Assembly (NCBI GenBank): GCA_013397695.1
Contig: VYZI01000325.1
Coordinates: 427,971-491,970 of the forward strand
Source of the DNA: Centropus unirufus
Lineage: Eukaryota > Chordata > Aves > Cuculiformes > Centropidae
DNA length: 64,000 bases
Direction: 5' to 3'
Shown: positions 12,001 through 24,060 of the stretch, one piece after another
Numbering within the stretch: the stretch's first letter is position 1
Layout of the letters: the number at the start of each line of letters is the position of its first letter
The notes under the pieces: generated by a model
Told to the model about the DNA's origin: nothing
The model's database searches: none
What the model saw: the letters and a program-made list of their open reading frames with translations, nothing else
Program-made: the position numbers and the translations under genes

Positions 12001-15000
12001 AGCCAGACAAATTGCAATAATATTTCTCCTGCCTGCTCATTCTTGGATGTCTCATTTACATATTTATGCAACTCTTATTTTCTTTTAAAATAAAACCCTA
12101 TGAAATTATCTGCCTAGGCTTTCACAAGAACACAAATCACCAAGCTTCTGCATTTTTTATTAAGTCTATCCACTTCATTTTTGCAGTTCTGGACTTTGCT
12201 GAACGTGAAGCTATCCCATCATTCATTTGCCTTCAGTGAAGGCACAACATCTCCTGAATTAATTTTTAAGTATGGTCAGCATTTATGTCAACTCCAGCCA
12301 TAACTGATATAATAATAAAGCCATAATTGATTGAATATCAGCCTTTTTATAGTTATATATTTATATATTTCAATTTTTTTTATATTTACATGGACCTCAT
12401 TTACTGTACAATCATACTAAGTTACCTAACAGAAACAGGAATAAAGTCAGATGGGTTTTGCATTATTTTTATTTGCTTATTAATTTTCTTTAAAACACCC
12501 AGCAAATCACAATACTGCTAGAAGAATATGAAAAAAATAGAACTAACGAAAACAGGCTTTAACTTAGGTTTTAAGTACTTTCACAGGATTCATTACACAG
12601 TCACATAACCATGCAGTTGTGACCTACGTGCTCTTTCTATCTGCTTCGTGCTCAGTTATGCTGTGCTTTGTATAGACAGAAAGACCAACAGGGAAAGAGT
12701 TACATCCTGGATTGCGGGACAACCTTTGTGCTGTGCCTCCAATAGCAAAACATATGCTTGTACCAACATCAGGTTATGCCAAGAGGTGTAAATCCAGCTC
12801 AGCTATCAAAGGAAGGATGAACTGAAAATAGAAAATAAATTAGTGGCCTAGCGTAAATCTTCCCACTTCAGCATAGGGCTGGATGTAAATTTTCTGATGG
12901 AAAAAAAAGCTTTACTAGGAAATGCCAGCATTTGAGCCTGCAGTACTTAACCTGAAACATCTTGGGGATTGCAGACTTTTCAAAGAATACACAGATGATT
13001 GTTGTCCCATGACCAGGAAACCAAGGATGGGATTTACTCTTGCCTTCATAGCCCTCTCTCATGGAGGATTACAGTGAAAGACAGAGCCAGACTAACCCAA
13101 GTGAAAGGATTTCATGCTGCATAGTGAAGGGCAAGGGCCAGAAGTCAGCAGTTATATAAAGGGAAATTCTAGGATGCAGGGATAATTTTTTTCCTTCCCA
13201 GTGAGGATGTTGCACAGAAAGACAATGATATCTCCAGCCATGGATATTTCAAGGACCTCAGCAACCTGATCTAACTTTGAAGTTAGCCCTTTTCTGAGTA
13301 GGGCTTTGGAGCTCTAGATGAGACAAAATCATTCTGTGACTCCTTGCCTTCAGGCGGCTTTCAGAGAGTAATATCAGATATACTGATATTTCCACTTCAT
13401 TTTGTTAACCAAAACCTCCTTTATAGTCAGTAGAGAGATGCTGGGTACCGCTTATATTCGTCTTAAGCTATTCAGAATTGACAAGTTGCACCTAGAAAAT
13501 TTTTTTCCATAGGCTACAAAAGTCATCAAAACCACCTGACTCAGGTACGGGCACCTACGTGAAAGACAACTGCCTCTAGATAAGATGAACAGCACCCATT
13601 GTACTTCTTGAAGTGTTTTGGCAACGAAGATCCAGAAATCACAGGCTGCATGGCCTCAGAGGAACTTATTGGGAAGTGGGAACCATGGAAGCCTTCAGCA
13701 GATGTTTGGTGATATTCATATTCTCACATATTCTGAATATTCATTTCTTATATCTATATCATGATACATATGGAAGGGTTCTGCAGAGGTTCCCTTATTG
13801 AATAAATTCCACTAAAACTGATGCAATTTGAGTGAACTGGTGCATCCACTGAAGTGTTTCCAGTTTGGTTTCCATCTCATTCAAACAAAAAAAAAAAGAA
13901 CAGAGTTCTCGTTAAATCCTACTTTCTAGGAAACTTGTGCCCAAGTGAGAGTCAAATGCTGAAAACAGGTTCTTGAAGCTGTTGTGTTCATATATGAGTA
14001 AGATGATTGCTATGTTAGTCCTGCCACCAGGCCTGTAAGAAAGGGAAACTGAGAATAAGAGATATTTGCATTGTGGTCAATTTGTGAGTCTGACTGAGAA
14101 TGTAACAGCTAACATGGAAGTATTGTCCTGATCTGTGCATACCTGAAAAAGGCCATTATATGTAGATAAATCTTTCTGTTGTAGTGAAAGGGAGGGCAAA
14201 GTGGAAATCCCTTTACCTAACAGGTACCACGCTGAATGTGTGACCTACATGTTATCTCTGAAATGCTATCTACAGGGGCTTTCTTACTGAGCTGGTTGTG
14301 AAGCACAAGGATATTTCCTGCAGCCATGGAACACTCTGCCAAGAGAGGCAGAGTCCTTTTTCTGTCTTTCTTTGAACTCTGTTTTGACTCTGACAAACGG
14401 AGACTTGGCATTCACCAAGACAATGAGAGTAACAGGCCTTTCTTGTCAGCACCTGGGAGCAAAGCCATCACGATCCCCTTTTTTTTAGGTGGTACTGGTA
14501 CGTCTCCCACAACTGTACAAACAGTTTTAATTAAGATGTGATGTTTACTGCCATCTTTCTGAGCCAGAACAGATGTTGCGCTGGAGTGAAAAGCTCTTGC
14601 AAGACGACTGGAGAATTCAGTGACATATGTAATTAATGGGATTTTTGTGGTCAAATTTATCTCGGTGTTTCTTGCCACAAGGAGGTCTTGATTTGTGAGT
14701 GCAGCCTTTGGGGCTCTTCCACCTCATCAGTCCAGTAATATTACTAAAAGTAAGCATAAAACCACTTCTCTCAAGGTGCTTAAAATATCAGCAACTATAA
14801 ATAACACCTCTAATTGGCAAAAAAACCCCATCTTTATGTCAATACATGAACTCTCTTTCCTTAGCAAAGAGAAGTTAACCTTCCTAAAGTGCTGGAACAA
14901 GCTAGTAAGAGCACTGAGAATAGTCTCAACTGCTATTTGAGTGTTGGTAGATGACAAACTCTGCACTTCTCACAGGTGAAAGAGCTGAGACCTCCATGAA

Positions 15001-18000
15001 AGGCCAAAGTACCACACCGTGCTGGGCTCTGTATCCTTTGCTCCCTACATAGTTACCCTGCATGAAAAAGCAGATGTCTTAGCTCAGTCTGGCAGCCACT
15101 GTGTTGGCAGGAAAAACGCCGGCTGTGATCTGAAAGTTCAGGACTACATCTGCGTGGTGTTGAGCCTCAGCTTCCCCACCCTACCTGCCAGCAGGACTCC
15201 TTGGAGCACATCTGCGCCAGCTACGTGGGATGGGGTCTCCCAGAGCACAGGTAGCATTCCCACATGTATACAATATACCATGCAACCCCATCTCAGGAAA
15301 ATTCCTAAAATCAGGGAGAATGGCTTTTTCTCTGTGTGGACTCCACGCTGAAGAAGAAAACATTTTATGGTATTAATAAGAATGGAGTATGGTCTGATGG
15401 TTCTGAAGCAGACAAATGTCAAATGTGTAAAGCTAAAGGAGCACTTGTTTTGAAGACAGATCAGCTGCAAAAAAAATGAATTGGCTTTGCTTTCCAGTTC
15501 CTCCTCCAAGTCCCCAGAATAGTTGATGTGGTTTGCAGTTACATGACCCCATTTCTGAACATGTTTTTCCTCTCTTCTGTGCTAGCAAAAAAAAAAGTTC
15601 TTCTCTGCGACAGAAGACAAGAGGCTCCCTAGATTTCATGTGGATAAAGTCGAAAGGGGAGTATATGCAGGTATGAATGTTTTCGCAGCTACATGTATCT
15701 CTGTCACAGGATAAAGAAGGGCTTTTGTAAATAGCCTTGTGTTCCTGTATTGACATTTCCTCTGCGGACAGCACTCTGGCTTTGTGCGGGTGCCTGGCAC
15801 TCGCACACAGCTCCACTCTGTTATGGAAAGCCAGGCATGCGTGAGCTGATTGCTGGAGACAAGCGAGGAAAAGGGAGACTTCAGTGAAGATGAGTCAGTT
15901 GGGGACAGGGAACACTGTGTCTTTTAGTCGTGGTGTTAAAAGGGAGAGGGAAGCTAGAGTGATGTTTGCATGGTATCCCCAGGGTCTCCCCTGGCTCCCT
16001 AAATTGGCTACCAACAAAAGACAGATCTGCTGGAGCATGGCAGCAGGAAAATGAAAGCCTTGGGGTGAAATATAACTGTCTTCTATTCAGTTGTGGAATA
16101 TCAGTCCTAAGGAGGAAGCTGGGGGTGGGGGGAGGAGGGGGGTAGGAAAGCATCACGCTGCTGCTGCTATGGAAACCAAATCCTCTCCATCACAGGGAGG
16201 AGATATGCCAAAATCCTGGGCAGCCTGGCCACTGCTCACATCACAAGCCAGATTCCCCTGCTCCCTGCCTTTCTGTGTTCTCCTAAGACCTTAATGGCTT
16301 CTAGGCCTTGCATACAAAACTGAAGGTTTATGAAACTCTAACTGGGTTCAACCGACATTCCTGGAAAAAATATATCAAGGTCACTCTCTGAGAAATGCCA
16401 TAGGCTTTCTGATTATTCTTTGCTGCTACAGAAATGCACAGAATTTTGTGCTCCCCCCTGAATCAGACGGATGAAAAGAAAAGGGAGGAGGGGTTAGAGG
16501 CAGCACCTGTGTTTTGTGCCTTCCACTGGCATGAGGGGAGGCACTTACCACTGCTGAGGTTGTATGAGAGATATTGGCTGAAGAATTAATTCTGGAGTGG
16601 GGCTCCTGGGTACGAGTAGTCTTGTGGAGGAAAACATGCTTCCTATCGGTGTTATTTCTGCTGTGTCCATGGCTGAGGAAATTAAAGCAGTGTTTCCTGG
16701 CAGAGATGAGGGGGAGTGAGAATAGAGAGAGAGAAAGGAAAAGAAAAAGGGTGATAAGGGCTGAGCAGGCCTCTCATTAACTTGGTCCATGACTGTGCCA
16801 AGCTGTGGGGCATGAAAAGTCATTGCTCTCCAAGCCCTGGACATAGCAATATATATTTATTTTAAAAAAACCCAAACCCACAGCTGTGTTCATTACAGTG
16901 TGTGTTCATGGCAGTTTTGTATTCATCAGTTTTTTATATGAGAGGTGCGTTGCTCAGTGAGTTACTGCAGATAGGAAAAGCTGGTGACCATATATTTACT
17001 GCAACATCCATATACAAACCCCGTGTTTCAGAGAAACCTCTTGAACAGGCTAATCTGCAAGTATAAGTGAAGAGGAGGCTGTGGCATAAAATGATCATGG
17101 CGGAGCTTGAGACCCCTACTTGGAGGCAGTCCTGTATCTGCCAGCGTGAGGACAGGAGTATCTACTGATTTCCTCAGGAGATAAAAGGACATTCCCTATA
17201 TTAGGAGCCCAAAATCCAAGTGCTGTGCCAGTGGCATCAGATGTTACTGGAAAGTGGGAAAAGCTATCAGGGAGGTATGTCTACCCTCGTCTTTTATTAT
17301 TCCCTTTGTATACATAATTAGCTGCTGTTGGAAAGCCTATGCGTGGCAGACTTGCTATAGCTGAGTACAGCTATTCTTCTGGTCTGACACAGTTCCTTCT
17401 GCAAGGAATAGTCCCACTGAACTAAAAAGCACAAGTAATGGGCATATTATTATGATTTAACAGCACATAGTTATAGTATTTCTACCTCATTGTGGTTTAC
17501 GGGGCTTCTGCATTGGCTCTCCTTGGATATTGGTGGAGGTGATAACCCATTTATGTTGTGAATGCCATTATCAACCCTGCTTGCTGCTACCAAAAATGGG
17601 GGGGTTGCACACTGTCAGTCTGCAGTACACATGACAGAGCTGCAGCATATTTTAACCGTGACGAAAAGAAAAAAGCACCAGAAGACAGAGAAACCTGGCC
17701 AAGTCCCAGGAGAGGGACTGCAGCTAGAAGGAATTTCACTGCCCTACTGTTCTGCATCTTCTATGAAGAAGGGAGCAGGAAGAATGTGAAATATTTGTCG
17801 TATCTGCATCATTCTGTGACAAGAGATTCACCCCCTGTTTTGAGCCCACTTCGGTTACAGTAAAACTCCTGCATGCCACACTTCAATGATTTTCAGTGAA
17901 AGGTCAGGAGGGGGTGGGCACTGGAACTGCTAATTCAGCAACTGTACAGTACCCACTCTTAGATTCTTGGGGTTTTATTCTATATTAAAAATAAGTAAAT

Positions 18001-18580
18001 AAGAAACTGTTGTTTACACCGGGTTTACTGAATGGCCTCTGTTCCTATGATACCTAGAGGAGGCTGACAATTATTCTCCCTAGTTTCTCCCTGGAGCTAT
18101 TTTCTTTGCTGGCAGGGAGGAAATTGTTCATGTTTCATTTGCGCTACCGTTGTTCCAGCTGCCAGAGCAGGAATGTTTGTCTGCCAGCCTGCATCAGTGG
18201 CAGCAGCTCCCCTTCAGACCTGCCATCTGTTAGCATTATTCCTATTATCATCTGTGCAATCACAGTGCCTAGATGGATGTCCTTCTGTGCTAACACCGTT
18301 CCAGTGTGTCAGGAATGGCAGGGGGGACACAGTGGAGGCAGGTAAGGGATCCAAGGGACTGAAGAGAAGGACTTGCCTGCCCCAGTCCTCTAGGCAAGCT
18401 GGGAACAGGGCCTTGAACTGCATCCTTCTCTCTCTGCTCCCTCTGGATCTCTTACTGAAATACCTCCTTAAACACCCTGTAGAGAGCAGCTGTAGTGCAA
18501 CATAAGGGTCTACTAGTTCCCATTTACAAAACAAGGCTTCTTATAAACATCCTCTTTCCTAATATTTTATCATCCACCAA
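9099..18580. other. gene-free intergenic DNA
   Basis: No gene or clear interspersed repeat was recognised over about 9.5 kb. Noted tracts are an AT-rich stretch at 12301-12400 with TATATTTATATAT runs, a G-rich run at 16120-16144 and mixed purine runs. The longest open frames (110-127 codons, for example on the minus strand at 15433-15816) have no family resemblance or splice context. Old unclassified repeats may be missed by eye. Confidence 0.45.
16120..16144 (+). repeat. G-rich low-complexity run
   Basis: Runs of 5, 6, 2 and 6 G are separated by single T or A. A canonical four-run quadruplex with three tetrads does not strictly fit, but a bulged or two-tetrad form would. Confidence 0.5.
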
Positions 18581-18585
18581 GGTAG

Positions 18586-18599
18586 AAAAAAAAAAAAAA
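18586..18599 (+). repeat. A14 homopolymer
   Basis: This is an uninterrupted run of 14 A followed by GGAGAGG. No element upstream looks like a retroposed cDNA body, so it is not called a processed pseudogene tail. Confidence 0.7.
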
Positions 18600-18840
18600 G
18601 GAGAGGAATTTTCTCATCATTTAACCCAGTTCTTAGTTGACTGGGATCCTCTGAAATATCGGGTCCTCGCTGTTCCGGAGGGTCTTTTTGGTAGACCCAT
18701 GGGTTCCTACAATGAGTCCTTTCAGGCCTGAATTTTTGGATGCTACAGTCTGACCTTGAACCCATCTAAAGACCCACCCCAACCCTGAACCCACGGCACC
18801 TTGCGGGACTGGGCTCAGACACATCCTTGGAGCCTGGCCA

Positions 18841-19930
18841 TGCTGACCCCCCCGCCCAGAGATAAATGCCCGTCCTTTCAGCTTCCCATTCCCTTTGTCC
18901 AGAGCCGGGGGGGGCGGGCTCTGGCAGCCGGCTTCCCCCGCGGAGCCTGCAGTGCCGGCGCTGAACCACGCAGCGGCACCGTTCGCCCAGCCACGCAGCT
19001 CCCGCCAGGGGCAGCGCCCGCACCTCCCGGGGCAGCACCCGCACCTCCCGGAGATGCACCTGCACCTCCCGGAGCAGCACCCGCGCCTCGGGGACAGCAC
19101 CCCAAACCTCCCGGGGATGCACCCGCACCTCCTGGAGCTGCACCCGCACCTCCCGGGGCAGCACCCGCACCTCCCGGGGTGCTTTATAGCACCCTCTGGG
19201 GCAGCACCCGCACCCCCTGGGGCAGCACCCGCACCGCCTGGAGATGCACCCACACCTCCCGTGGCAGCACCTGCATCCCCTGGGGCAGCATCCGCATCCC
19301 CCGGAGCTGCATCCGAACCTCCCGGGGCAGCACCCGCACCTCCCGGGGTGCTTCATAGCACCCTCTGGGGCAGCATCCACACCCCCTGGGGCAGCACCCG
19401 CACCGCCTGGAGATGCACCCACACCTCCCGGGGCAGCACCTGCACCCCCTGGGGCAGCATCCGCACCACCCGGAGCTGCATGCGAACCTCCCGGGGCAGC
19501 ACCCGCACCTCCTGGGGTGCTTTGTAGCACCCTCTGGGGCAGGACCTGCACCCCCTGGGGCAGCATCCGCACCGCCTGAGGCTGCACCCACACCTCCCGG
19601 GGCAGGATCCGCACCTCCCGGGGCAGCACCCGCACCTCCCGGAGATGCACCCGCACCTCTCGGGGCAGCACCCGCACACCCTGGGGCAGCACCCCCACCC
19701 CCTGCGGTAGCACCCGCGCCTTCCCGGGACAAAATCCACGTCCTCCGGGACCCCCCGCGCCCCACAGAGCCGCACCCGCACGTGCTGCTGCGAGCAGGGG
19801 CTGGGGGGGCAGGTGGCCCCGCACCTCAGCTGCGGACACACACCCCGAGACCCAAAGCGAGGGTTTTGCCTAAAACAGCCCCAGAACGCAAGGGGCTCTG
19901 CGCGCAATTCTGTGAGAGGCGAATGTAGAA
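18841..19930. promoter_or_regulatory. isolated GC- and CpG-rich island
   Basis: Base composition changes abruptly from AT-rich DNA to GC-rich DNA with many CpG sites, then returns near 19930. The left flank outside the tandem repeat (about 18900-19010) is unique and CpG-rich, with CCGCGG and GGGGCGGG motifs of Sp1 type. The right flank (about 19735-19930) is also CpG-rich and ends near a GCGCGC. No exon of a known gene is attached. It could be a promoter of an unannotated non-coding transcript, or an island created by the minisatellite itself. The sequence alone does not decide. Confidence 0.5.
19011..19735. repeat. 21-bp GC-rich minisatellite with 169-bp higher-order units
   Basis: The basic unit is 21 bp, with the core GCAGCACCCGCACCTCCC preceded by GG(G/A)G or similar. 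Eight units form a 169-bp higher-order repeat of seven 21-bp units plus one 22-bp unit carrying the marker GTGCTT(T/C)(A/G)TAGCACC. Complete copies run 19029-19197, 19198-19366 and 19367-19535. A fourth copy starts at 19536 and follows the pattern for three units before drifting. The second and third copies differ at about 10 of 169 positions. In the first copy two neighbouring units of 19 and 23 bp compensate each other. The array lacks stop codons in most frames, which explains the long open frames on both strands. It is not a CRISPR array: there are no unique spacers and the host is a vertebrate. Confidence 0.93.
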
Positions 19931-21996
19931 TCACTGGTGTTTGTAAAGGGTGGGCTGATAACTCTCAGCACTGCTACGCACTCAGGGGGTGCATCCAAAC
20001 GCGGCTCCAATCACCGAGGAGTTTTTCATCATTTATAGCATTTGGACTTGGTTAGAAGTGTTTTGATTTTTTTTTTCCCTGCTGTCTTGTTTTTGTTTTT
20101 GAAATGACATTCATGCCTCCAGATGTTCGAGTGATTCAATATTAAAATGTTCTGCTCAACCCTGCCTTTTTTTTTTTATTTATTATTTTTTTGGAGGCGA
20201 AACTTAGTAGCAAAAGTTTTCAATTTTAACAGTGTTTGCTCTTTGCGGTGCTCTGAGCAATATTTCTGGCAAATGGCTTTATACAGGTTCATATCTAAAT
20301 TGTGTCTATTTTCACTTTCTGAAAATCATTACTATTGTTTTTATTGGGAAATTTGGGTATTTGATCATTAGCAGTTATGCTTTTAAGCTAATTTAATAAG
20401 TCTTAGGAAGGATATAAAAAAATGGTTAAAAAGGGAAACATTTCAAATCCTGTCAAACAGAAATGGGATCTATAATTTCCATTAGTTCAGTTCCTTGATT
20501 TTTTTGACCGCGCGTCATCCCAGTAGTCCTCCCAGTCCTGATTTGAGCCCTGCTGTGGCTGCTGTGGGGCATCGTGGAGATTAGGGACCCACCTGTGGGA
20601 TATCACATCTTCTTTCCAGAGGAAGGTGAGGTGACGGGAATGACTGCAGGTGTGCACCTTCATCTCACCCTGGTCAGCATGTGCTTCCAGCTTCAGGAAC
20701 TGGAAGCCTCCCAGGTTTACCAGTTTCCATGTGGCCACCCTGTCTGCTTTGCCTGGCGGAGCCACTTCCCTCCTCCACCTTCCTCAGCCCCGGACTGCAG
20801 TTTCTGTTCTGATTCCTGTGTGTGTTTTGGAGAAGTCAGCCGGGCATGACACTTTGCCATTTGGGAGAGCAGGATTGCTCCTGCAGTCTAGCTCACTGCT
20901 CCTGCATTTTTAAACAAAGGACTGTAAGCGCTCCAAGAAATAGGGAGGAGGGTTTGCCATTTCTTTGGTAACAAAATAGGTTTAGTTTATGTACATTGGA
21001 AGAAGATATTTTCCTGGTTGACAGCCAGGGCTAAAAGAAGCCTGAGGAATGTGTATTTTTTTGTTGCCGGGTGACTTGATTTATGACGCACGTGCTCACC
21101 CCACAGTAATCAATAGTTTTAAGCCAGAGTATTTGGAGCAGGGGCTCAGAGCTACAGCATCTGGGGAGATCCTCAAACCCACACTCCTAAAGTTATATCA
21201 GGTCCCTAAATCCCACTGAATTCAGTAACCCTAATTTATCTGTGGGGACCTTTCATGAAGGGCAGCTGCAATGTTTCCGTTGTTTTTTTACTGCGTTTCA
21301 GCAAGTTAAAGGTGGACTGGACCAGGCTGACCTCAGCAGTCATGAGCTGGATGGAAACCCCACAGGTAGATATGGGAGTCCGTGACTGCACATCCCTGCT
21401 GTATAAAATTGAATGTTGTTTTCTCTGTCTTATCTGCTCATTGGTAATTTTACATTTGTCCTTTCTGCCCTTATATCTTGTACCCCAGGGGCCTCCTCCC
21501 AACTCAAAACAGTGGGGGAGGGAATGAAATTCTGTCCACAATTATCTGGGAGAGGAGAAACACTTTGTGCATACTGTGTTTTTTCAAGGATTTTCTATTT
21601 CTATCAGGACTAGGGGCCCGATTTAAGCTATATAAGGGGCTGTGCCAACATCTCATAAAATGGTGTATGCTTCCTGAGGATCCTCCCAGGAAGTAAGAGC
21701 GAGTGGTATAGCATGGATAGCATGTCTAATAAAGCACACAAAAATGGACACCTTTTTGGCAGGGGTGGCCTGTAAATAAAACTATTATCTCTGATTTCTG
21801 TACAGTCATTGTTTCTTTCTCATTCCACAACTGAAAAGGCAATTTGAGAGGGGGAGGGAAAGCTCACTTCTAATACTGTGGCTGAAACCCAGAAGTAATA
21901 GTAGAAATGGATTTTCTGTCTTCTTAATTTTTCAGATTAGAACTTGCTGTCTTCTCAAAAGACCAATGCAAGTCATTCGTCTTGTCTGGAATTGTG
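19931..21996. other. intergenic DNA, nothing recognised
   Basis: T-rich tracts lie at about 20069-20100 and 20166-20192. The moderately GC-rich part at 20510-20860 is open for about 90 codons in more than one frame but resembles no known protein. No splice-supported exon was found. Confidence 0.45.
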
Positions 21997-23145
21997 CAAT
22001 CACGGAAAAATTTAGGTTGAAAGTGACCTTACCATGTCATCTAGCCCAATTCACCACTCAAAGCAGCACCAGATATATCAGGTCGCTCAGAGTTCTGTCC
22101 AGTCAGGTTCCGAGTATCTCCAAAGACAGAGATACCACAGCTTCTCTAGGGCACTTATGCCAATATGTTACCACCCTCAGTATGATTTTTTTTCCCTTAA
22201 ATTCTAGTCAGGATTTAACATGTTGCCATGTGCCTTTTGTCCAGTATTTGTGCAGCTTCGAGAACAAAGTCTTCTTTATACTTTCTCCTTACATAGTTGC
22301 ACTCAATTGTAGCAGTCTTTTCCCCTTGGCAGATCTCAGGCTTTTCTCATACATGGTGTGCTCCAGCTGCTGACCATCTTGGTTGCTCCCCCTTAGGCTC
22401 TCTTTTGTACATCCAAACCTGGAGCCAATACTCTAGATTTGGTCTCACCAGGTAATGAACAGAGGTCAGTGTTTGCTGCCACCGTCCGGCTGGCTACACT
22501 TTTGTAGTCAGAGCCCAGTACGTGGCTGTTCCTCTTTGCAGAAAGGGCACAGTGTTGGCTCACAGTCAGCCTGCTCTCCAACAAATCAAACAAATTCTCC
22601 TCTGTAAAATCACTTTCTGTCCAGTTGACCCCCAACGTATGCTGGTCATGGAGTTACTCTGTCCCAGATGGAGCTTTTGACTTTGTTGAAGCTTGTGGTT
22701 CTCGTTAGCTCACTTCTCCAGCCTGCTCTTCTCCTTCTGAACAGCAGCCCTGCCCTCGAGTTTATCAACCACTCTCCCTAATTTGGTATTACTCATGAAC
22801 TTGCTGAAAGTGCACTCCATCCTATCATTCAGGTCACTGATAAAGACAACAAACAGTGCTGTCTTGCCCAGGGAGGCACCATTGTTCCTTGACCTGGCTG
22901 TCAGCTAGACTTTATACTGCTCTTCACAAGCCTTTGAACCTAAAGGTCTAGTCAAGTTTTATCCCACCTTATTATCAATTTATGCAGTCAATATCTGATG
23001 AGTTTGGCTCTAAGTATAATATGGGAGACCGTCAAACGTCTTCCTAAAGTCAGCATCCACTGTTCTACCGTTGTCTGCTGACCCAATCATCTGATCACAG
23101 AGGAAAACTGGGGTGAAGCAGGATCTGCCATTCACAGGCCATCAA
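21997..23145 (-). mobile_element. old CR1 LINE fragment (3' part of ORF2 and 3' end)
   Basis: Read on the minus strand, this follows the order of the CR1 ORF2 C-terminal half. It runs from the region upstream of the reverse transcriptase active site to a 3' end near 21997-22060 with the usual CR1 tail type (AATCACGGAA...GTCATCTAGCCCAA on the plus strand). At 22782-22818 the conserved F-A-D-D-T-K-L box reads F-M-S-N-T-K-L, so the catalytic Asp pair is lost. Many frameshifts show an old, dead copy. The 5' truncation is typical of CR1 insertion. Confidence 0.75.
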
Positions 23146-23819
23146 AATCAATGGGATTTCTTCCTTCACTTTCATATGATATTGTTTGGACAAAAGTTGG
23201 TGGCTTACAAGTCTTTTGTTGTCTAATCAGGAACAAAAGTTCAAATACAGACAGCAGCAACAAATGTTTGAATTATTCCTTCCAAAACTTCTCTATGGCT
23301 CAGCCTTTATATTCAGTTTCTTCATTTTCTTTTCAGCCTTTTTTCCCCAGTGAAAAACAGAAAACAGATTAAATACCCTACAACCACACAGGACGCAAAA
23401 TACACTCAAAACTCCCAGCTGAGTAAGAAGCCTCTCTACCAGCCCCAGGCCTTCTGTCGTGTCTTTCAAATGCTCTGCAGAAGTGTCCACAGACTTCATT
23501 GTCCACTAACCCTGAAGATGAAGCAATTCTGATGCCAATATGCTAGCTTTGAATTACCATGTCATGATGACTGGAGACCAGGAGTAAATGGCTGCTAAAA
23601 ACAGAGATATACCTGGGAAAATAAATTAGTTATGAGTTGTTAGCAAGCAATCCCACATTGGATCACTTTGAATGTTCAAAAGAGTTTCCCTCAGAGTGGA
23701 AGAGAGATTGAACAGTTCTTGAATCCATACAAGACAGGACTCAATAACACCATGCAGTCTTGGTGAAAATTATTTTATGGTGTAACAAAAGCAAAACCAT
23801 CCCAATGAAAGCAGACCTT
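23146..23819. other. intergenic DNA, nothing recognised
   Basis: This is AT-rich single-copy-looking sequence between the CR1 relic and the MIR-like relic. Open frames are under 75 codons. Confidence 0.45.
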
Positions 23820-24060
23820 GGACCAGTAACCTGAGTGCTGCTGAGGGAGCGGAAAACCTGAATTTGATTTCCTGACCCACCATAGTGCAAGTCACTTTGT
23901 CAGGATACCTTATCTGTTTCTTTAGATAGCATTAAGAATTTAGACTTCCATTTCTTCATCTGTAAAATTGCAATGTTGATAATAACACCTCCCTGTATTG
24001 TGATCTACTTGGGTACTGTCTATTGGTGATTCTATCTATGTCATAATACAAATTAAAAAG
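23820..24060 (+). mobile_element. MIR-like SINE relic (core-SINE)
   Basis: The segment contains GTGCAAGTCACTTTGTC, then after a short gap CATTTCTTCATCTGTAAAAT followed by a G-poor GATAATAACACCTCCCTGTATTGTG stretch. This is the order of the conserved core and downstream part of amniote MIR elements: GCAAGTCACTT, then the CTCATCTGTAAAATGG block, then the AATAATACC block. It is diverged and slightly gapped, as expected for an element that was active before birds and mammals split. Subfamily cannot be set by eye. Confidence 0.6.

Noticed and set aside
18586..18599. A14 run as the tail of a processed pseudogene
   Set aside because: No recognisable cDNA body precedes it and no target-site duplication was found.
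19011..19735. CRISPR-like regular spacing
   Set aside because: Units are directly adjacent without unique spacers, the period is 21 bp, and the DNA is vertebrate.
18766..19839. 357-codon minus-strand open frame, and overlapping plus-strand frames of 170-210 codons
   Set aside because: Most frames on both strands are open across long parts of the minisatellite because its 21-bp unit lacks stop codons. There is no conserved domain, and register changes with each 169-bp block. Not evidence of a gene.
20487..20913. Overlapping 90-codon frames in a moderately GC-rich patch
   Set aside because: Open in more than one frame on both strands, no recognisable protein and no splice context. Possibly an old pseudogene or repeat, but unsupported.
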